From the NCBI GenBank assembly GCA_037349315.1, contig JBAIAC010000023.1:33642501-33706500 (forward strand): DNA of 64,000 nt. The letters are read 5' to 3'. The notes beneath the pieces are model-generated. The model searched no databases and was not told the origin of the DNA. It saw nothing but the letters and a program-made list of their open reading frames with translations. How positions within the stretch are numbered: the stretch's first letter is position 1; every line of letters starts with the position of its first letter. A program made the translations under genes and the position numbers. Below, piece after piece: positions 49,440 through 61,470 of the stretch. The stretch comes from Chelydra serpentina (taxonomy: Eukaryota; Chordata; Testudines; Chelydridae).

Positions 49440-50225
49440 TTTCTCTCCTTTTAAGGAATAGTCCTATGTTGACCTTAGAAATCATTCTATCACTATCTTC
49501 CTTCAACGGGTATAATCCAATGCTAAAACTTAGGCCAACTTTCCTTCTGGTGAATGAAAAACTTTTCAATTTTATGCAGGTTAGCTGTTGCTGAATAGTA
49601 TTTTGTGTTAATTTTGATTCTGTAACTTTTATTTCAGACCATTTCTCCAGTTTGTCCAGATCATTTTGAATTTTAATCCTATCCTCCAAAGCACTTGCAA
49701 CCCCTCCCAGCTTGGTATTATCCAAAAACTTTAAGTGTGCTTTCTATGCCATTATCTAAATCATTGATGAAGATATTGAACAGAACAAAACCCAGAACGG
49801 ATCCCTGTGGGACCCCACTCGTTATGCCCTTCCAGCATGACTGTGAACCATTGATAACTACTCTCAGGGGACAGTTTTCCAACCAGTTTTACACACACCT
49901 TATAGTAGGTTTCATTTCCCTAGTTCGTTTATGAGAAGGTCATGTGAGACAGTATCAAAAGCTTTACTAAAGTCAAGATATAACCACATCTACCGCTTCC
50001 CCCCGTATCCACAAGGCTTGTTACCCTGTCAAAGAAAGCTATCAGGTTGGTTTGACACAATTTGTTTTTGACATATCCATGCTGACTGTTACTTATCACC
50101 TTATTATCTTCTAGATATTTGCAAATTGATTGCTTAATCATTTGCTCCATTATCTTTCCGGGTACAGAAGTTATGGTGACTGGTCTGTAATTCCCTGGGT
50201 TGTCCTTATTTCCATTTTTATAGAT
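49440..50225 (-). mobile_element. CR1-clade LINE, reverse-transcriptase remnant
   Basis: On the minus strand in order: EQMIKQSICKYLEDNKVISN and SQHGYVKNKLCQTNLIAFFD (50150-50030), then [24 protein letters not shown] and [16 protein letters not shown] (about 49890-49740), then [16 protein letters not shown]. The catalytic FADD box is damaged (frame break; second D now N). It lacks both ends of ORF2. Divergence suggests an old, L3-like CR1 lineage. Confidence 0.85.
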
Positions 50226-51251
50226 CCTGAAGCTGTGTTCATGTTTTTATGGCCCTCCATGCATGCTGTGGAATTCCTACACTCAGGGGGAGTCCTAGAA
50301 ATAGGCCCAGATGGAGTCATGCAGCATAGACTTCTACACTTGAGCGGAATGAATAACTCCACACCTAGTGGGTCCGAGCCAATCCCATATCAGTACAACA
50401 TCTCCTTTTGTCAGTAATACCCCAGCCCCGAGCAGAAAGCACTCCCTTCTTATACGGTACGAAAGGCAGCAGGGAGTCTTCATGCGTAGAACCGCGTAAG
50501 AAACCAGAATGGGTTTTACTACTAGGTGTCAGTCTGTATAGGGATACAGTATGTTTGTCAATACATTGGCTTCCCAAATACCTTCTTATAATTTGGCATT
50601 TCAAGTATGCAGTAGGTGAAAGTAACAAGGGAACCAAATATACGCTTCACGTTTCTGTAACTGACTGTAACAAGTTAGAGAGCGGAAGTGGTAACCAAAA
50701 CCGAGGTTAAAAATTGCTTTCGAGACTATGCAAAAATTAAATGCAGGTGCCATTTAGAGTGCCACTCTAGACCCTGCTGATATTATTTATTTCCCTTCTG
50801 AGGTAGAAACCTTTCTCTGTGAAAAGCTGTGTATTACAGGGATACACACTTGAGAGGAAAACTCTTAACGCTGTCTCTGTTTCATTGAATTATTACTGTT
50901 GTAAGCAAAATGAGCTTCGTATATCTAGTTAGGGGAAAAGCCCAATTGTTATATGTAGCACTTTAGGAGCTGGCATTTTTGTTTCAGTATGGAATGGAAA
51001 ATGTATTTATCCCAAAACAAATTGGGAAAGTTAGCGTTTATTGGAAGAAACAGGTTCAAGATCTGGATTTCTTCCCTAAAAAAACTGGCCTTTGATGTGT
51101 TTCTTATGAGGTTTTCTGACAGACCTAGCTAGGTTTTTTTCTCTAGTTCAGTAGGGCTATGGCCTTCAATCATTTCTCCTACTACTGACATGTCTGCTCT
51201 TCATAATGGCAAAATGACAACCTCCTTGACTTTGCCCCATCAACTTTGTAT
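50226..51251. other. Non-coding intron DNA
   Basis: No named repeat; short frames on both strands overlap and lack domains. Confidence 0.35.
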
Positions 51252-51485
51252 ATCATAGAAATGTGGGACTGGAAGGGATCTTGAGAGGTCATCTAGTCCA
51301 GCCCCCCACGATGAGGCTGGGCCAAGTACATCTAGACCATCCCTGACAGGTGTTTGTCTAACCTGTTCTTAAAAGACTCCAATGATGAGGATTCTGCAAC
51401 CTCCCTTGGAAGCCTATGCTAGTATTTAACTAACATTATAGTTAAGAATCTTTTCCTAATATCTAACCTAAATCTCCTTAAGATA
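51252..51485 (-). mobile_element. CR1 LINE 3' end fragment
   Basis: ATCATAGAAATGTGGGACTG, TCTAGTCCAGCCCC and CCTGTTCTTAAAAGACTCC are the CR1 3' region in reverse. Confidence 0.88.
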
Positions 51486-51517
51486 TAACAGTGGCATGTT
51501 AAAACAGTTAACCATGT

Positions 51518-53255
51518 GCATGCAGTGTTGTTGTAGCTTTGTCAGTCCCAGGATATTAGTGGGATATTGGGCCAACTTCTATTTGGCAAAGTTTGATATC
51601 TTCCATTGTTGTATGCAATCTTGTTGTAGCCTTGTCTCTCTAATATCCTGGAACTGACACAGATACAACAATACTGCCTACAACAATGGAAAATATTGAA
51701 TTTTGCCATTTGAAGTGGAAACTCCACGACATGAAGAAAAGGGAAGCAAAACTTAACATCTACTTCCTGAGCAAATGAAAGAAACAAGGGCTCACCATCT
51801 ATAATTCTTTGACCACTACATCACCTTGATTGATCGGTCCTTCAGCTCTCTCATAGATTGTGCCGATCACAACACGTCTTCCATTCTTCTCTTGTCCTGG
51901 CCTTCCTTCTCCATGTGGAGCTATCCCTTTTCACATTAAAATCTTCTCATCACATTGGAGGTCAGCCGAGTGGTCATTTCAGTTCCCGTGGGTTTCACTT
52001 GGCAACAGTTGTAGTCCATCGATTGTCAGTGAGCCTAGCTATATGCCTAGCCCATCTCATTTTACTGTACCTGCTTTCAACAACGACGTCCTGCATGCTC
52101 CTCTGCAGCTTGATCACTTCATTGGGGACTCAGTCATGGATTGAAATCCCAGAATTCTTCTTTCCATCACCCTCTCCGTGACAGACAGTTGTTGCTCCTC
52201 TATCGTCATCAGCACCCATGTTTCGCTGCCATACAACATTGCTGGCAGTACTGTTGAGTTGAAGAGGTTGGCGTGTGTTGCCTTGATTTTTTTCCTTGAA
52301 GGAAATCCTTGATAGAACTGAATGCATGCCAACCAGCTTTCTTTCTTCGCGAGAATTCGCCTTCCTGATAGTGGTGCATGTTAATTTCTTGGCCCAAATA
52401 GATGTGTTGCTCAACTTCTATTTGTTGACTATTTGTTGACTTCCTTGACTATTATTTGGGCTTTTGGCAAGGCATCAGACCACATAAATTTCGTTTTAGA
52501 GTGGTTCATTGTCAATCCGACTTGGCTGCTTTTTGTCGAGTTTTTGCAGCATTTTCTGTAGTTTGATAGTGTTTTCAGCAATCAAGACAATATCATCCAC
52601 AAATCTGAGGTGGTCTAACTGTTCACCATTGACGCTGATTCCACCCTTCCAGTTCATCCGCCTCATTACCATTTCAGGACAGGCTGTAAAGAGTTTCGGT
52701 GAAACCGTGTCTCCTTGTTTCACACCCTTTTTGACTGGGATGCGAAGGGGAGTGTTGAACAGAGTTATATCCATAGTGCAGTCAGAGATTGCTTCCTTTA
52801 GTAGTTTCATGTAGTTTGTGTCAATGCCCTGCTCTGCAACAGCTTTCAGCACTGTGTTGATCTCTACGTAGAGATCAACGTAGAAACCACTACATATAAC
52901 TCCAAATATATTGAACAGCTCTGCAGGCAGACTTCAGAAACATGGAGGAACTACTTACTGTGCCTCACATACTCCAGAAGGGACTACCTCAAAAAGAAAT
53001 CACATGCTCCCACACACTCGAAGAAAAAAAAACAGGAAAATTACCTGTAAATCATTCAAGGAATCCAAAACAACTATAAAAAACCCTGATGATAGCCATC
53101 CAACACAAAAACAAAAAGTGGAACCAACATAACTACTCCACAACCCACAGAACACCACCTCTGGGAGAAACCATGAGACCAGTACCCACCACTACATGAC
53201 CCAAAGTTGGTCCAGTAAAAGATATTACCTCACCCACCTTGTCACTCTAATAACC
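51518..53255 (+). mobile_element. Probable Penelope-like element, deleted, carrying an RTE insertion
   Basis: Left end 51518-51684 is an inverted pair of repeat ends (GTTGTTGTAGC...CCCAGGATATTAG and CTCTAATATCCTGG...ACAACAA). From about 51690 a frame reads FCHLKWKLHDMKKREAK, has one stop, and continues KKQGLTIYNSLTTT to 51821. Removing the RTE insertion joins it in frame to YNSKYIEQLCRQTSETWRN (52896 on), ending near 53130. At 53205-53255 TTGGTCCAGTAAAAGATATTACCTCACC looks like the start of a second terminal repeat. The RT and GIY-YIG parts are deleted. I infer the family from layout and recollection; a conserved catalytic motif is lacking. Confidence 0.45.
51822..52885 (-). mobile_element. 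RTE-clade LINE, 5'-truncated, 10-bp target duplication
   Basis: ACCACTACAT flanks it at 51812-51821 and 52886-52895. On the minus strand: KLLKEAISDCTMDITLF, KKGVKQGDTVSPKLFTA, MNWKGGISVNGEQLDHLRF with the catalytic box as FVDD instead of FADD, then a gap, then RRKKAGWHAFSSIKDFL, LFNSTVLPAMLYGSETW, RILG, and a tail with SKMRWARHIARLTDNRW, several Trp codons now TGA. The pattern KQGDxxSPKLF...HLRFADD is that of RTE reverse transcriptases. Frameshifts and stops make it inactive. Confidence 0.88.
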
Positions 53256-54023
53256 ATGTACTGTATATGTCATTTAAAGAGCAACTAAGTACAACCAACA
53301 TCATTCAGCAGTTAGAAGGGTTCATCACGGCAATAAACCCAGTTGTGGACCTCAGTCTGTTTCATGGCTGATATATGTGTTTTTGAGCAGATAAGGGAGA
53401 CCACAATAATTTGATGGCTATTACACACAGACACATGACACATGGATTCAAAATGACTCTGTTCTCAGTGGGGGTGGTGTTTGCAATGTCACATAAGCCC
53501 TAAATCTAAAGCACTAGAGGTGATAGGAGAGTGAGTGGCTTCTTTTTATGTCATTTCCTTGCTTTCTACCAGGTTTTTTTTTTTTTCAAAACAGAATGAA
53601 GTATATATTATCGACTCTCAGATAGGCTCATAATGCCTTAAGTTTCTTGTTATGGTTAATTGAGCATTGTGGTAACTTATTTTCTTTAATTTAAAAAAAA
53701 ACAACAGATTCTTATTTTCCTACATTCAGTCCGTCTGTACAGAGCTTCTGTCCCCAGGAGAGAAAGGCAGAAAATGAAGTATGTGTTTTTATAAAATAAA
53801 AGGGAAATTTTAACCATTTTTGAGAAGCCTGCATAATATTGTGACAGCTGTAGCAGGTGAATAATGTACCACTACATCAGGTACCCAGGTAAATGGGCCT
53901 TTCTTTGCTGAAAAGGCACCTAGAAAACTGCAAAGCAGTTTTCCAGTATATAGCGTATCACTCAGTAAGGCCAACTGACACTCACAAAACACTTGTCCCA
54001 GATATTATACCTGTATAAGCCAC
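53256..54023. other. Non-coding intron DNA
   Basis: No recognised feature apart from a T-run near 53575. Confidence 0.4.
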
Positions 54024-54026
54024 TTA

Positions 54027-54324
54027 GCCCTGGGCTACACTAGAGGGGGGGGGAGTCGATCTATGATACGCAACTTCAGCTACATGAATAATGTAGCTGA
54101 AGTCGGCATATCGTAATCGACTTACCTGGCCGTGAGGACGGCGGCGAGTCGATCGCTGCCGCTCCCCCATCGACTCCGCTTCTGCCTTTCACCGAGGTGG
54201 ATTTCCGGAGTCGACAAGGAGCGCGTTCGGGGATCGATTAAGCGCGTCTAAATGAGACGCGATAAATTGATCCCCGATAGATCGATTGCTACCCGCTGAT
54301 CCGGCGGGTAGTGAAGACAAGCCC
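54027..54324. mobile_element. PIF/Harbinger-like MITE, copy 4 (298 bp)
   Basis: TTA on both sides (54024-54026, 54325-54327). Same hairpins as copies 1 and 2; ends GCCCTGGGCTACACT and AGTGAAGACAAGCCC. Confidence 0.86.
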
Positions 54325-54327
54325 TTA

Positions 54328-57300
54328 TACTATGTCCGTCTTAGTCACATCATGACCTGACGTGGAGGAAATACCTGGGGGTGGGTGTTCTGCTTTTGCT
54401 TTTAAACCTGTGGAAAAGCCATATAACTCTGTAAATAGAATTACAAAGGTGTTAGAAAAATATTACTTTTTAAGCTGTAATGCGAGAGTATATTTTGAGA
54501 GCAGTTTGGTGTCCATTGAGGTAGACCTTATGCACTTCACAGATGGCAGGGGGTATATTGTTCACAAACTTGTCAAAACCAGATGAGAAAATACTAAGAC
54601 ATGGAAGTTACTCTCTCTCAAACCAAAGAGCCTATAGGAGGCACTTGTATGAAATGGACTTTGCATTAGGTGCTCACATTCTGCTGTGATTGGAAGCTGT
54701 AGATGTACCTAGATATATAAATAGGAGTTAAAGGAATCTGCATTTGTGAAACAGGACCAAAAGGATTTGGGGCTAAATAAGAATCAAAATTGTCCCTTTA
54801 CTATGATACTGAAGAGTGTTTACTAAAGATGCCACATGGTTGATATAGTGTGGTGGTATGCATTAATATAGCTGTCATCACTGTTATTACAGCTCTCAGG
54901 ACCAGCCATCTAAACTATATTTTGAAATGCTATTGCCCAAGGCGAATTCTCCAGAGCAGTGTATGAACAGCACACATCTCTCTTACGATAGGTGAGACAT
55001 ATTGGACAAATATGAAAACATCTGGCATTGTGAGACTCTAGGCAAGGACTTCTTCCCATTTCCCCTTGAAAACTGCCATAAGATATGAAAAAATATCATA
55101 GAAATAGCCAGATGTAAATTCACATTCCAGCTGGATTTGGAAAATACAAATTTAACTCAAACGCTTATCAACCACTCCATGTAATTCTTTACTTCTTGAA
55201 ATAATCACTTTCCTAGTATGTATTTCATTGGCCACTCTTGGAGATTCATTTATATGTAACCTTTCTTAGAAAATTCATTTTCATTTGAATGTGCTTCTGA
55301 CGAGACATTTTATCACAATAATTACATATCTGTAAGAGTTGGAAAATTGGAAAATGTATAGTGAATGAAACTATACCCATATTATAGCCCTCTCCCTATA
55401 CTATGGTGCCAGTGTTTAGTCATAAGACTAACTTAATGCATAATTTCTGTACAGCCAAGTTTTTTGGGGGGAAAAGGGTACAATAAATGCCATAAATATA
55501 TAATTATTGTTGGGTCCCTGCTAATCAAGTGTGAGCAGGTCTTTATTTTAAAGTGGAAACCTCTTTACCAAACTGCTGCTGCATCCTCTGTAGCTCCCCC
55601 AGCTTCTCAACTCCCTCCCCCCTTCTTCCTGTTTCCTGTCCTTTCAGACTCCCAGCAGCCAGTGCTCCCAGTTGTAATAATTACAAGCAACATCTAAACA
55701 CCACACTACTCCTGTCAGTAATTAGAGTCAACGAGACTGCTCCGGTGAGTAACTACTCACCTAAGAAGGTCACAATCTGGCATGATCTTGCTTTCTTCAA
55801 ACTGGCAGAATTCCCACTGACTTGGGTGTGAGAGGAGTAAAGAGAGGAGGCTCGGGCCCAATGCCATTTGTCTAAATATAATTTTGATTTGTCAAAGTGA
55901 AGTAATTACTTGCCATGGTTGATCCTCATTGTCAGAACAATTTCAATTTGAAAGCAATAGTAACACTACAGAATGACCAGAGCCAAAGCGTTTACCTGCT
56001 CGTATGGGGGAAAAGCAAAACAGCTGGTTCTCCTCCCTGTCAGCACCAGGACATTACTGTGTGCCATTCAGCCTGCCAGAGCCTGACTGTGTGGACAGAC
56101 ATTCAAAATAGGCAGCGAAGATCTGAACCGAGTAAGAGACACTGCAAACACTAGCTTGAAGTTACATGGGTTAGATGTCTGGGACAGGTGTTTTCGAGGA
56201 TCTTGGTTTCATTATTCATCTTTTCAGATTATTTAATAATGTACATTTTTAAAAAGGTATCAATGAGACATTTAAAATTGGACCCAAATTGAATGAAGTA
56301 ATCTCTTGTTCTGTATACCATGAGGTACAACATGCTCTATGCATGTATTTACAATGTCCAAAAAATGGACTGGAAAGACTCCAAGTGTCATCTTATATAG
56401 ATTAAAGCAACAGTTTAAAAGCAATGTTCAGTGATTTCTTTCCTATCCGGCTCAATGCAGTGATAAGCAGGAAGCCCATCATTTGAAGGCTTCTTGAAAT
56501 GGTTGGCTCCCACTGACAAGAGTTGCAGTGTAAAGATAAAACAGCAGATGGTACTCTGGAGCATAACTCAAAATGATATAATCCAACTCTATAGTGATAA
56601 TGGTGTTGGAGAAGGATTTGGGACAACTAAAGCAACAATTTCTTCTTTTTTAACACATGTTTAAAATCCTGTGCACCGAGATAATGATGTACCCTTCCGT
56701 TTTCTTCTGTTGTTTGCAATAGTAACAGACCTCTAAAACTGCCTTATGTATTTTTAAATAGTAAGTGGATTTGTTATGATAAAAACCCCACATATCTTTG
56801 ATGTGTATAGTTACCTTCATATAAAAATCAATAAATTGGATTAAAAATGCCAGGGTACAAAGTGAAAGAGAACAGGTACAGACTAAAGAACTTCATTAGC
56901 ACAACATACAGTATTTATTTTGAAAGCAAATGGATTTAGGTTAGGAATGGAATGTTTCCATTTGATCAGAGTTTGATAGTTTTACTTCGCAGTGGATCTT
57001 CTGTCGAACAGCAGGAACATTATTAACAGATCAATCATGGTATAAAAGGGATTCTCCTGATGATATTCTTACACTTTAAAAATGATCCCAGTTCTCCTTG
57101 GATGAATAGTTGTTTCATAGCTATCCCAAGGGTTTAAACCCACCAATGCTTCTGCAACATATTTACAATAAACGCTGCATTTACATGAGGTAAATGTGTC
57201 CTAAGTAAAATTGCAGTTGCATTTAGAGGACACATCTGCTGTTTAAAAAATAAAAATTACATCTTTTTAAACAATTCTTAAGCAAAATATAAAACATAAG

Positions 57301-58243
57301 TCAATGTACCAAGTTGTCATTACATAATATATAGATAATGATGTGGATAACTGCAGCACAATTTCTAAAAGCATTGGGCTTCAAATCATGTATATGACAC
57401 ATGTATCATCTCTACATATTAATAACTTTTATTAGAATGCCAATACAGACTAGTATAGTATATGGCTTACAGGATATCAGGAAAATAAGAATTTTTTTTC
57501 CAGTTTAGGTTTTTTAAAAATTTTAATTAACTAAAGAAACAAACTGCAATAAATGAATATATTTGGTATAAATTTGAAATGGGCTAAAACCACAGCAGTT
57601 TATCTGTCAAACTCCACTCTTGCCCAGATTTTGAGAGTTCAGATAAAATGGGAACTGGATACAAACCATTTCGGTTTTATTCATCTGTAAAAATAAAAAA
57701 ACTGTAGTACAAAAAGATCACTGATAAAAGGCATAATATATATAAATTATACACTGCATAATAATTCACTTCTTTTCATAAAGTTCAGAAAAGGTAGGCA
57801 ATATACCATCTAAAAATGTCTACTTTGATCAGCATCTTTTCATTATGACTGATTCTCCAAGACCTACTCTCTATGATTCAGATGTAAATGACTATTTCCA
57901 CTTTATGAGGACTGATTTTCTTTTTCCAATGAGGAAAGCTTGTAATATCCATCTTCTTTGATCTGTGGCATTTATATGAAGAAGATTACATTATCTTCTG
58001 AAAATAACAAGATATAACACCTACAGTACTGGGTTAGCCATATGTAGATGGATTAGATTTAATCTCACCTTTTTGAAAGTGTGAAGGCCTAATTCTGCTG
58101 TGAGGTGCATGCAGCTGGCTACCTGTGAAGTCAGTGGGATACACCTGAACACAACCAAGACAGAATTTGGCCCTTGAAGCATTATACTATTACAAAATGT
58201 GTCGTAGAGTATGCAGGTTAGAATTGCTGTTCAGAATGAGGGA
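54328..58243. other. AT-rich non-coding intron DNA
   Basis: About 3.9 kb with no exon, RNA gene or repeat that I can place. Confidence 0.4.
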
Positions 58244-58445
58244 GCATGATCCAATGGCGAGGCTACTGGACTGAGAGTTTGCAATCCTGGATTCTGTTCC
58301 TTGCTATGCTACTGATCTGCTGTGTGACCCTGAGCAAGTCAGTTTGCCTCAGTTTCTCCTACTCTTTGTCTATTTATATTGTAAGCTCTTCAGACTGTCT
58401 CTCCCTATGTATTTGTGCCAGGCCTATTGCAATAGGTTATTACTG
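58244..58445 (+). mobile_element. MIR-type SINE
   Basis: GCTGTGTGACCCTGAGCAAGTC and TGCCTCAGTTTCTCC are the MIR core; the tail has ATTGTAAGCTCTTCAG and GTGCCAGGCCTATTGCAA. Confidence 0.75.
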
Positions 58446-58863
58446 TGTTTATGTCAATTCCAAACTGAGCCTCAAAAAGCTTGACTAATAGTATTTTTTC
58501 TCATCTAGGCACTAAGGTAACTGAATCAGGATGTTTTTAAAAGTTAAATTTTGCACTTATGAATGGTGCTGAACTGACAACTTTCCTTTCCTTTACACAC
58601 AGATCTGCAGAGGTAATGGAACTTTCCACAGTGCCTTTGCAGTGTTCCTCAATGTATTCCAAATCTAGTGACTATTTCATCCCCATTTCTTGACATATTT
58701 ACTAAGAGTGCCAACAAGACGGCTAATTGTGGGGGTGGCTTTTGTGATGAGGACCCCCATCAACTAAGAAGTGGCCAAAGACCTCCCTTCTGTTTCACAT
58801 AGGTCATTGAATGACAGTCCAATAGAACTGCTTTGGATCTCTCCAATAATCATTCCATTATTA

Positions 58864-58933
58864 GGTGCCACAAGGACGCCTCGTTGTTTTTTGCCTATGC
58901 AGACTAACACGGCCACCACTCTGAAACCTGTCT
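58864..58933 (+). mobile_element. Fragment of the foldback/Penelope-like terminal repeat, 9-bp duplication
   Basis: CCATTATTA occurs on both sides (58855-58863, 58934-58942). AGACTAACACGGCCACC...CTCTGAAACCTG is the outer end of the repeat seen at 22991. The hammerhead-like part is absent. Confidence 0.78.
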
Positions 58934-58942
58934 CCATTATTA

Positions 58943-59510
58943 AACTTTCCCATCCCCCGAGACTGGTATGTTACTTTAAGGTACAGTAATGGAGTCTGGA
59001 TAGACACTAGCATTTTCTGTCCAAAGTAGTGTGAGTATAATTAATTAGAAGATATTAGTAAGGTTTGCCTTAATGCCTAAATCCTTTGGAACATGAAAAT
59101 GGAAGGAGGGGGAATGCTATTTTCAAGTGTCACAAATAAAATATATTTAAAAAGTTATTTTTGAATAAAAAGCCATTGCAAAAGGTGTACTTTTTATATA
59201 TTGAGCTAATAAACAGTTCAGTAAATCCTTTGCAAACTTGTCAAAATACCATATCCAGGTACTGGGTTGGAAAATTAGTAACTGCTGAAGTGTGTGAGTG
59301 TTTAAAGGTGTCGCTGTGTCTGGCAGCCTGGCAGTTTTTAGCTTCTGGCATAAAGGAGAGATGTTAATCATTATGGTTGATATTTAAAATGTCAGAAGAC
59401 CTTAGCACGAAGATAAAGGATTTAAGGTGAGCCTCTGCTGTGTGGCATTTTGTAATATAACAGAAGGGAGAAAGGAGCATGTTCCATTTTTTTAAACACA
59501 GTGAAATTAT
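58943..59510. other. Non-coding intron DNA
   Basis: Nothing recognised. Confidence 0.4.
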
Positions 59511-59695
59511 AATAGAATCATAGAATCTCAGGGTTGGAAGGGACCTTAGGAGATCATCTAGTCCAACCCCCTGCTCAAAGCAGGACCAATCCCCAATTTT
59601 TGCCCCAGATCCCCAAATGGCCCCCTCAAGGATTGAACTCACAACCCTGGGTTTAGCAGGCCAATGCTCAAACCACTGAGCTATCCCTCCCCCCC
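59511..59695 (-). mobile_element. tRNA-derived SINE, copy A of a tandem pair
   Basis: The minus strand has GGGATAGCTCAGTGGTTTGAGC and GGTTGTGAGTTCAATCC. The tail (CTTTGAGCAGGGGGTTGGAC...CCTGAGATTCTATGATTC) matches the CR1 tail more closely than the usual SINE tail. Confidence 0.88.
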
Positions 59696-59700
59696 AAATA

Positions 59701-59916
59701 ATTAATATAATATAAATGGAGATATGCCAATCTCCTAGAACTGGAACGACCTTGAAATGTCATCGAGTCCAGTCCCCTGCCTTCACTAGCAGGACCAAGT
59801 ACTGTCCCCTGACAGATTTTTGCCCCAGATCCGTAAATGGCCCCCTCAAGGATTGAACTCTCAACCCTGGGTTTAGCAGGCCAATGCTCAAACCACTGAG
59901 CTATCCCTCCCCCCCA
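59701..59916 (-). mobile_element. tRNA-derived SINE, copy B of a tandem pair
   Basis: Same head as copy A. The tail is the standard one (GCTAGTGAAGGCAGGGGAC, CCAGTTCTAGGAGATTGGC). Same strand, a few bases apart. Confidence 0.9.
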
Positions 59917-60384
59917 CAATAGCTCAAATGGTATCACAAGCAGCAAACCTGTAGAGTGTAGGGCTGTGAAGTGGGTGGTTTAGCTATTGCTCTTGGCGTG
60001 GAGCTCCTTTTTCTCAATGGTTCTTCTCGTCAGGTCCTCATAATATGCTCATCAGTGTGAATGCACTGCACTCAAAAGCATTGATAGGAAAGAGAGATTA
60101 GAATAGGGGACATGGATTCTTGACTTCTGGGTTCTGATCCGGCCAGTTGTGACTTTGGTTGAGGAAACGAGGGAAATTCACTTCTCCTGCCACAAGCTCC
60201 CTTCTAGGCTAGAACAGTGGTTGCTGCTCTGGATTTTCTGTGTATTCATTGAATCAGCATAATTTCAGAATCATTTTACTTCTGCTTCTACTTCCATTGA
60301 CTTTCAATTTACTTACTAAGATTAGGCCTAAAATTGGTGGGGGAAGAGGTCGTCTAATCTTGCTCTAATTCCATAAAGAGCTTC

Positions 60385-60600
60385 AACGTATGGTCTAGTG
60401 ATCTGAGCCTAGGAATGGAAACCCATAATTCCTGATTTCTAATCTCAGCTCTGACACTGACTTCTTTTCGAGCATTGAACAAGTCACATGTTAATCTCTC
60501 TGCTGCAATGTTGACACCATAAAATGAGGTGGTAATAGTTACTTAACTACCGTATGGGACATTAGGAGGATTTGTAAAGCACAAGGAAGATGAAAAGTCC
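60385..60600 (+). mobile_element. MIR-type SINE, degraded
   Basis: Order fits MIR: TCTAATCTCAGCTCTGACACTG, ACAAGTCACATGTTAATC, ATAAAATGAGGTGGTAATAG, ATTTGTAAAGCAC. Confidence 0.6.
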
Positions 60601-60653
60601 CATAATTGCTAAATTATGGTTGCATAATCCTTTTTTAGAAATCAGTAGAATTA

Positions 60654-60853
60654 GGACTGGTCTACACACAATTTTTATGCTGACTCAACTATTTAAGCTA
60701 GGGATGTGATTTTTTTCTCCTGAAATCTGAATAACCCCTAGTTTGGATAAAGCAGTCCCTATACTGATATAACTGCATCTCCACTAGTGGGTTGTACTGC
60801 TTTAACTGTGTTGGTCTAATTAAAGCGGTTCAACTTTTATGTATAGAGAAAGC
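60654..60853. mobile_element. PIF/Harbinger-like MITE, third family, 200 bp
   Basis: TTA flanks both ends (60651-60653, 60854-60856). The ends GGACTGGTCTACACACAATTT and AACTTTTATGTATAGAGAAAGC are imperfect inverted repeats with the GGTCTACAC signature. Confidence 0.72.
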
Positions 60854-60856
60854 TTA

Positions 60857-61470
60857 ACTGTACATTTTAAAGCTCATGCATTTTGTTGAAATATGAAGTA
60901 GTAAAGTTCTGCCAGTGTCACAAATTGTTGCCATTACACAACAAACTACTAGCTGCCCAAGGAAGGCTCGAAATATCAATTTTAATTCAAATCTTTATTT
61001 TCAAGTTCAGTAATAGCGAGCAATCCTCTTTGCCATATGCCCTTTCAGAGTGCTTAGCTTGGCAGTTGAAGCATACCACTTTTTAAAGATAACAGAGATC
61101 AGCAAAAGATATATTGTATGCTGAAGACCATTTTTAATATGCTTGGAAACTAGATGAAAACACAAGATTTTTGCTCCTGGCAAGGTAACACAGAGTCTTT
61201 ATGGTTGGTATTCAAGATTTGAAAAGAGAATGGAAAAAGATTGACATCTTGATGGATAATAATTGACACTTAGCTGTCCTCACTTTCCTATGTAACAAAC
61301 TATTTTCTAAAAGCAGGAATCCATTTGTGCTGCTGTTACCTTGGTGTCATTCTAAATAATACAGTTCTGTGCCTCAGCTTTTATCCATCATTTTAAGTAA
61401 ATACTTTTTTTCCAGGAAGAATGAATCGCTCAGGGGATTTGGCAGTGGGCTACAGGTTTTCGCATCTGGG
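60857..61470. other. Non-coding intron DNA
   Basis: Nothing recognised. Confidence 0.4.
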
